From: an uncultured Eubacteriales bacterium
GTDB lineage: Bacteria > Bacillota > Clostridia > Oscillospirales > Acutalibacteraceae
Direction of reading: 5' to 3'
Assembly: GCA_948815685.1 (NCBI GenBank)
Contig: CAQJOC010000028.1
Coordinates: 497-11,462 of the forward strand
Length of the DNA stretch: 10,966 nt
Shown one piece after another: positions 6,931 through 10,966 of this stretch (the stretch's first letter is position 1; each line of letters begins with the position of its first letter). The notes below the pieces were generated by a model that saw only the letters and a program-made list of their open reading frames with translations, was not told where the DNA came from and did not search any database. The translations under genes and the position numbers were made by a program.

Positions 6931-6938
6931 CGAAGCTG

Positions 6939-7553
6939 ATGTATGATGATGAACGAGTAAGCAGATTTTTACGTGCGATAGATCGTCATGCCAAGAGACA
7001 ACAAAATGAGATTTTGCAGGAGATGGAGAAACTTGAAAAACGTGAGCTTGAGAAAGCTGAAGCTGAGATTATAGAAGATGTGAAAGTAATTCTCAGACGC
7101 GAAATTAATGGAATTAAAAATAAAATTTCTGTTGAAGTTTCTCATAAGGAGTTGGATGAAAGGAGAAAAATTGCACACAAAAGACGTGAAATGATGAAAA
7201 ATGTATTTAAAGAAAGTGAGAAAAGATTAATAGAATTCACAAAAACAAAGGAATACAGAGACAGCCTTGTCAGATACACTAAAAATATCGCCGAAAGGCT
7301 TAAGGGTGACGATGTAATTCTTTATGTGTATGAAGAAGATTTAAAATATAAACAGATGATTGAGGATGCATTTGGAAGAAAGTGCAGTTTGGAATCTGAT
7401 AAAAATATAAAAGTCGGAGGAATACGAGGATACAGTAAAAGTGAGGGCTTAATTGCAGATGAGACGATAGATGCAAAGTTAGCGACTCAGGAGGAATGGT
7501 TTTTAGAAAAATATGGGAACAGGCTCATACAGAACTTTTTGAAAAAGGACTGA
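6939..7553 (+). CDS. ntpE: V/A-type ATPase subunit E (peripheral stalk)
   Basis: This 204-residue protein matches subunit E, which pairs with G/H in the peripheral stalks and caps the head through its C-terminal domain. Residues 1 to about 100 are a long charged coiled coil (repeated Glu/Lys/Arg with EKRELEKAEAE near 33-43). The C-terminal domain shows the family pattern VGGIRGYSKSEGLIADETID (159-178) followed by LATQEEWFLEKYG, the counterpart of the usual GG-x-x...D-x-T-x-D block. The ATG at 6939 is chosen for its SD (AGGGAGG, 8 bases away); upstream codons would add 25 unlikely residues. Its stop lies 50 bases before the ntpA start, and the gap contains a hairpin and a short ORF. The length is normal for the family. 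Confidence is high because fold, motif and neighbours agree. Confidence 0.93.
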   Translation: MYDDERVSRFLRAIDRHAKRQQNEILQEMEKLEKRELEKAEAEIIEDVKVILRREINGIKNKISVEVSHKELDERRKIAHKRREMMKNVFKESEKRLIEFTKTKEYRDSLVRYTKNIAERLKGDDVILYVYEEDLKYKQMIEDAFGRKCSLESDKNIKVGGIRGYSKSEGLIADETIDAKLATQEEWFLEKYGNRLIQNFLKKD

Positions 7554-7559
7554 GATATT

Positions 7560-7607
7560 ATGGAGAAAGGTGGGAAAAAGGGCGTATCCGTACGCTTTTT
7601 GATATGA
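7560..7607 (+). CDS. Possible 15-codon ORF whose stop overlaps the ntpA start
   Basis: An ATG at 7560 opens a 15-residue frame (MEKGGKKGVSVRFLI) that ends in TGA at 7605-7607, overlapping the ntpA ATG (7604-7606) as ATGA. AAGGA at 7545-7549, inside the end of ntpE, is 10 bases upstream and could serve as its SD. It may be a coupling ORF that delivers ribosomes to ntpA, or chance. I do not recognise the peptide. Confidence 0.25.
   Translation: MEKGGKKGVSVRFLI
7564..7603 (+). promoter_or_regulatory. Structured initiation region of ntpA (distant SD plus hairpin)
   Basis: No SD lies within 15 bases of ATG 7604. The nearest purine-rich SD-like sequence, AGAAAGGTGGG, is at 7564-7574. Between it and the ATG, AAAGGGCGTA (7577-7586) and TACGCTTTTT (7591-7600) can form a 10-bp hairpin with two G-U pairs and a TCCG loop (a UNCG-type tetraloop). 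Folding out the hairpin leaves 5-9 bases between SD and ATG, a normal spacing. Confidence 0.45.
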
Positions 7608-9364
7608 TTAACGAAAGCTTTATTTATGGGATTAATGGTCCGGTTGTGACAATTGAAGATACCTCAGCATTTTCAATGATGGAAATGGTTTACGTCGGTC
7701 AGCAAAAGCTTGTCGGAGAAGTAATTAAAATAGATCGTAATTTTACTACAATACAGGTTTACGAAGAAACTACGGGACTTAAGTCCGGAGAAAAGGTTAC
7801 GGGGACAGGTGGTCCTATGCAAGTAAAGCTTGGCCCGGGGATAATTGGAAACATATTTGATGGTATTGAACGTCCACTTAAGTCTATTAAAGAAAAATCA
7901 GGAGTTTTCATATCCAGAGGATGTGATGTTAATCCGTTGGATGAAGAAAAATTTTGGGATGTAAGTATTTGTGTAAAAATAGGAGATAAGATTGAAGCGG
8001 GGGATATTTACGCGGAATGTCAAGAAACTTCTATGATAAGGCATAAGTGTATGGTACCGCAGGGACTTCATGGAGAAGTCATAAATTGCAGAACGGACGG
8101 AATGTTTAGAGTAGATGACACAATAGTTGAAATTCGGGATAAAGACGGAATAGAGCATAAGCTCACTCTTTGCCAAAGCTGGCCGATACGTCGGGGGAGA
8201 CCGGTATGGAAAAGGCTTCCGCCGAATATTCCTCTGATTACGGGGCAGAGAATAATAGATACTCTTTTTCCGATTGCAAAGGGAGGGGCTGCAGCTATTC
8301 CCGGAGGATTTGGAACGGGAAAAACAATGACTCAACATCAGCTTGCGAAATGGTCTGATGCAGATATAATCGTTTATATAGGCTGTGGAGAACGTGGAAA
8401 CGAAATGAGTCAAGTTCTTAGTGAATTTTCTGAACTTATTGACCCGAAATCGGGTAAACCTATGACTGAGAGGACAATTCTTATTGCCAATACTTCAAAT
8501 ATGCCGGTTGCGGCACGGGAAGCTTCCATATATACAGGGATAACTCTTGCGGAATATTATCGTGATATGGGATATCATGTGGCAATAATGGCAGATTCGA
8601 CTTCCAGATGGGCGGAAGCCTTAAGAGAAATATCCGGAAGATTAGAAGAAATGCCCGCTGAAGAGGGATTCCCGGCTTATTTACCATCAAGGCTTTCTGA
8701 ATTTTACGAACGTGCCGGTAGGGTAAAAAATCTAAATGGTTCCGAAGGGTCTGTAACGATAATAGGAGCTGTTTCACCTCAAGGTTCGGATTTTTCTGAA
8801 CCGGTTACGCAAAACACGAAAAGATTTACCAGATGCTTTTGGGCTCTTGATAAATCGCTCGCATATGCAAGACATTATCCCGCAATAAATTGGTCCACAA
8901 GTTATAGTGAATATTTTGTGGATTTAGATTTATGGTATTCAAAACATTTAGGCGAATCTTTTATAAGGTATAGAAAAAAGATAGCTGCAATTTTACATGA
9001 AGAAGATAAACTTATGGAGATAGTAAAACTTGTAGGTTCGGATGTTCTACCGGATGACCAGAAGCTTATTATAGAAATTGCAAGGGTAATCAGAGTAGGC
9101 TTTTTACAGCAAAATGCCTTTCATAGTGAGGATACTTACGTTCCTTTAGAAAAACAGAAAAAAATGATGAGAATAATTTTACACTTAAACAGAAAAGCAA
9201 AACAACTTATATCTGCATCGATTCCTATATCTAAAATTATAGAAACCGGGATCTTTGACAGGTTGACAAAGATAAAGTACGATATTCCGAATAACCGTCT
9301 TGAAATGTTTGACGAATATACGGAAGAAATAGAAAAAACCATAAATAAGATAATAGGTAAATAA
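7604..9364 (+). CDS. ntpA: V/A-type ATPase catalytic subunit A
   Basis: This 586-residue subunit hydrolyses or makes ATP in the A3B3 head. The N-terminal beta-barrel begins with FIYGINGPVV (6-15). QVYEETTGL and LGPGIIGNIFDGIERPL follow, then the A-specific non-homologous region (about 116-190), WPIRRGRP (193-200) and the nucleotide-binding domain. The Walker A loop is GGFGTGKT (234-241, K240), the catalytic Glu is E263 in GCGERGNEM, and Walker B ends at D331 in VAIMADSTSRWAEALRE. All key residues are present. The frame stays open upstream to ATG 7496 inside ntpE, but homology begins only at the ATG 7604 start, which gives the usual length. The 7496 ATG has an AGGAGG only 1 base away, too close to work. 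ATG 7604 itself lacks a near SD (see the structured region just upstream). ntpB follows after 20 bases. Confidence 0.96.
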   Translation: MINESFIYGINGPVVTIEDTSAFSMMEMVYVGQQKLVGEVIKIDRNFTTIQVYEETTGLKSGEKVTGTGGPMQVKLGPGIIGNIFDGIERPLKSIKEKSGVFISRGCDVNPLDEEKFWDVSICVKIGDKIEAGDIYAECQETSMIRHKCMVPQGLHGEVINCRTDGMFRVDDTIVEIRDKDGIEHKLTLCQSWPIRRGRPVWKRLPPNIPLITGQRIIDTLFPIAKGGAAAIPGGFGTGKTMTQHQLAKWSDADIIVYIGCGERGNEMSQVLSEFSELIDPKSGKPMTERTILIANTSNMPVAAREASIYTGITLAEYYRDMGYHVAIMADSTSRWAEALREISGRLEEMPAEEGFPAYLPSRLSEFYERAGRVKNLNGSEGSVTIIGAVSPQGSDFSEPVTQNTKRFTRCFWALDKSLAYARHYPAINWSTSYSEYFVDLDLWYSKHLGESFIRYRKKIAAILHEEDKLMEIVKLVGSDVLPDDQKLIIEIARVIRVGFLQQNAFHSEDTYVPLEKQKKMMRIILHLNRKAKQLISASIPISKIIETGIFDRLTKIKYDIPNNRLEMFDEYTEEIEKTINKIIGK

Positions 9365-9371
9365 AAAAGAT

Positions 9372-9379
9372 AGGGGGGA
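9372..9379 (+). promoter_or_regulatory. Ribosome-binding site that decides the TTG start of ntpB
   Basis: AGGGGGGA ends 5 bases before TTG 9385, and no ATG lies nearby in frame. This fixes a non-ATG start. Confidence 0.8.
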
Positions 9380-9384
9380 TAAAA

Positions 9385-10899
9385 TTGATACTTGATTACG
9401 TTGGAGTAAAAGAGATAAAAGGTTCGCTTATAACTCTTGATAATGTTGATAATGCTTCGTATGAAGAAATGGTTGACATTCGTCTTGCGAACGGGACAAA
9501 AAGGCAAGGTAGGATTGTAAAAATAGAAGGAAAAAGAATTGTTATTCAAGTTTTCGAAGGTACAAGTTCAATTTCTCTTTCTAACACAAAAACACGTCTT
9601 ACGGGTCATCCTATGGAGCTTTCACTTGCACCGGAGATATTGGGAAGGGTTTTTAATGGAGCAGGAAATCCGGTTGATGGCCTTGGAAAGGTATTTTCAA
9701 AAAAGAAAATGGATATAAATGGGGTTCCGATTAATCCCGTATCTAGAATATATCCTAAAAATTATATTAATACCGGGATTTCAACAATAGATGTTCTTGC
9801 AACATTAATAAGAGGTCAAAAACTTCCGATTTTCTCATGTTCCGGTATGAAACATAACGAGCTTGCCGTTCAAATTGCAAAACAGGCAAAAATTTTAGGA
9901 GCAGAAGGTGACAATTTTGCAATAGTTTTTGCCGCAATAGGAGTAAAAAACGATGTGGCGGAGTTTTTCAGAAGAAAATTTGATGAATCTGGTATGCTTC
10001 AAAGAGTGGTTATGTTTTTAAATTTATCGAGTGATTCGGTAATAGAAAGAATTCTCACACCGAGGTGTGCCTTAACAGCTGCAGAATACCTTGCCTTTGA
10101 GCTTGGTATGCATACTTTAGTGATAATGACGGATATTACTTCGTATGCCGAAGCTGTTCGGGAATTTAGTTCATCTAAGGGAGAAATTCCCGGAAGAAAG
10201 GGATATCCGGGTTACTTATATTCAGATTTGGCATCACTTTATGAGCGTGCCGGTATGGTAGAGGGGAGAAAAGGTTCAGTAACGCAGATACCTATTCTTA
10301 CCATGCCGAATGATGATATAACACATCCTGTACCGGATTTGACAGGATACATTACCGAAGGACAAATTGTTTTAGACCGAAACCTGGAAAAAATGGGATT
10401 TTATCCTCCCGTATCGGTTTTGCCATCACTCTCACGTCTTATGAAAGACGGAATAGGGGAGGGGTACACTAGAAAAGACCATGCCTCGCTCGCAAATCAA
10501 CTTTTTGCCTCATATGCCAAAGTGATGGATGCCAGAGCATTGGCTTCTGTTATCGGAGAAGATGATTTATCGGGGACAGATAAACAATATATAAAATTTG
10601 GGAAACTTTTTGAAAAGAAGTTTGTAAACCAGGGATTTAATGAGAATAGGTCCATAGAAGAAAGTTTGGATTTGGGCTGGAAACTTCTTTCGACTCTTCC
10701 AAAAAAAGAACTCGATAGAATAGATGATGCGACACTTAAAGCTCATTATATTGATGATAAGAATGTCTTAGAAAAGAGTGAATTGGAAAAAAATAAAGAC
10801 GATATTTGGGGAAATGCGAATATTTTAGAAGACGATATGGAAGATGACATGGAAGACGATATAAACAGCGTAGAAGAAAAGGATTTTAAAGTTGATTAA
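9385..10899 (+). CDS. ntpB: V/A-type ATPase subunit B (non-catalytic nucleotide-site subunit) with acidic C-terminal tail
   Basis: This 504-residue subunit alternates with A in the head and contributes to the nucleotide site at the interface. Family motifs run throughout: GRVFNGAGNPVDG (87-99), the degenerate P-loop position FSCSGMKHNELAVQIA (150-165; absence of a true Walker A is normal for B), MTDITSYAEAVREFSS (248-263), IPGRKGYPGYLYSDLASLYERAG, and PPVSVLPSLSRLMKDGIG (341-358), where R351 matches the arginine finger of E. hirae NtpB (R350). The usual C-terminus, LPKKELDRI, is reached near 438-446, after which most family members end within about 15-20 residues. Here about 45 residues continue, very acidic, with an EDDM/EDDM/EDDI repeat (482-493). 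It starts at TTG 9385 with a strong SD, 20 bases after ntpA. Subunit D is expected next but lies outside the window. Confidence 0.95.
   Translation: MILDYVGVKEIKGSLITLDNVDNASYEEMVDIRLANGTKRQGRIVKIEGKRIVIQVFEGTSSISLSNTKTRLTGHPMELSLAPEILGRVFNGAGNPVDGLGKVFSKKKMDINGVPINPVSRIYPKNYINTGISTIDVLATLIRGQKLPIFSCSGMKHNELAVQIAKQAKILGAEGDNFAIVFAAIGVKNDVAEFFRRKFDESGMLQRVVMFLNLSSDSVIERILTPRCALTAAEYLAFELGMHTLVIMTDITSYAEAVREFSSSKGEIPGRKGYPGYLYSDLASLYERAGMVEGRKGSVTQIPILTMPNDDITHPVPDLTGYITEGQIVLDRNLEKMGFYPPVSVLPSLSRLMKDGIGEGYTRKDHASLANQLFASYAKVMDARALASVIGEDDLSGTDKQYIKFGKLFEKKFVNQGFNENRSIEESLDLGWKLLSTLPKKELDRIDDATLKAHYIDDKNVLEKSELEKNKDDIWGNANILEDDMEDDMEDDINSVEEKDFKVD
10828..10863 (+). repeat. 12-base tandem repeat encoding the acidic tail of NtpB
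   Basis: Three in-frame copies of a 12-base unit lie at 10828-10839 (GAAGACGATATG), 10840-10851 (GAAGATGACATG) and 10852-10863 (GAAGACGATATA), encoding EDDM, EDDM and EDDI. The differences are silent except for the last codon. Confidence 0.8.
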
Positions 10900-10924
10900 A
10901 ATAATATCAAAGATTTATTTTCTT

Positions 10925-10966
10925 TAATTTATTTTTTTAATTTATTTCCTTAATTTATTTCCTTAA
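10925..10966 (+). repeat. 13-base tandem repeat downstream of ntpB, running off the window
   Basis: Units of the form TTAATTTATTTCC repeat with an exact 13-base period: the AA dinucleotide recurs at 10926, 10939, 10952 and 10965. There are at least three copies; the first has TTTT instead of TTCC. The array continues past the window edge. Its T-rich character resembles the ntpF-ntpE spacer. Confidence 0.75.

Noticed and set aside
6864..6938. N-terminal extension of NtpE reading through the repeat spacer
   Set aside because: The sequence is low-complexity, lacks an SD, and the ATG at 6939 has a strong one.
7577..7600. Intrinsic terminator between ntpE and ntpA
   Set aside because: The T-run is part of the stem rather than after it, and a stop here would cut off the catalytic subunits. 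An initiation-region hairpin is the better reading.
7496..7603. A 36-residue N-terminal extension of NtpA starting at ATG 7496 inside ntpE
   Set aside because: The AGGAGG is only 1 base from that ATG, the extension has no counterpart in the family, and the length becomes normal when counted from ATG 7604.
7898..8413. Minus-strand open frame of 171 codons opposite ntpA
   Set aside because: It is a shadow of a strongly conserved catalytic gene. Its composition is unlike a real protein and there is no SD or family resemblance.
9136..9549. Minus-strand open frame of 137 codons spanning the ntpA-ntpB junction
   Set aside because: It covers two real genes and their SD on the other strand. The Phe/Tyr/Ser-rich product is an artefact of AT-rich coding sequence.
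9832..9880. Missing Walker A motif in NtpB as a sign of inactivation
   Set aside because: Subunit B of V/A-ATPases normally lacks a functional P-loop. The rest of the gene, including the arginine finger position R351, is intact.

Overview
The window comes from an AT-rich (roughly one third G+C by eye) low-GC Gram-positive bacterium, most likely an anaerobic Clostridia/Tissierellia-type Firmicute. This is inferred from the strong Shine-Dalgarno (SD) sites, the frequent TTG starts, the clostridial-looking protein sequences and the presence of a V/A-type ATPase operon. I cannot name a genus. All convincing genes lie on the + strand.

Layout. (1) Positions 1-540: a small membrane-anchored lytic transglycosylase whose 5' end may lie outside the window. 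(2) 592-1980: an M18 zinc aminopeptidase. (3) 1981-2550: a 570-base gene-free stretch holding a terminator-like long hairpin (2010-2086), AT-rich and then purine-rich sequence, and a good sigma-A-type promoter (2471-2498). (4) 2551-10899: a V/A-type ATPase operon in the order G/H - C - I - K - F - E - A - B. Subunit D, the central rotor shaft, is not in the window and is expected just downstream.

How the operon works. A and B form the A3B3 catalytic head. G/H and E are the coiled-coil peripheral stalks that brace the head against subunit I. C and F (with the missing D) form the central rotor, K makes the membrane ring, and I supplies the ion half-channels. The machine either extrudes ions at the cost of ATP or makes ATP from an ion gradient. 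Subunit K is a four-helix protein with a single visible ring carboxylate (E141), which suits pumping. I see no obvious Na+-ligand signature in it.

The genes are ordinary members of known families, and I do not see an undescribed protein system. The points that deserve a second look are non-coding or structural. The ntpA start codon has no SD at normal distance, but a 10-bp hairpin would bring a distant SD to it, and a 15-codon ORF overlaps the same start. The spacers are unusually low in complexity, with strand-biased 12-13-base tandem repeats including a perfect 33-base mirror repeat. Subunit B carries an acidic C-terminal tail encoded partly by a 12-base tandem repeat. The operon has a non-standard gene order.
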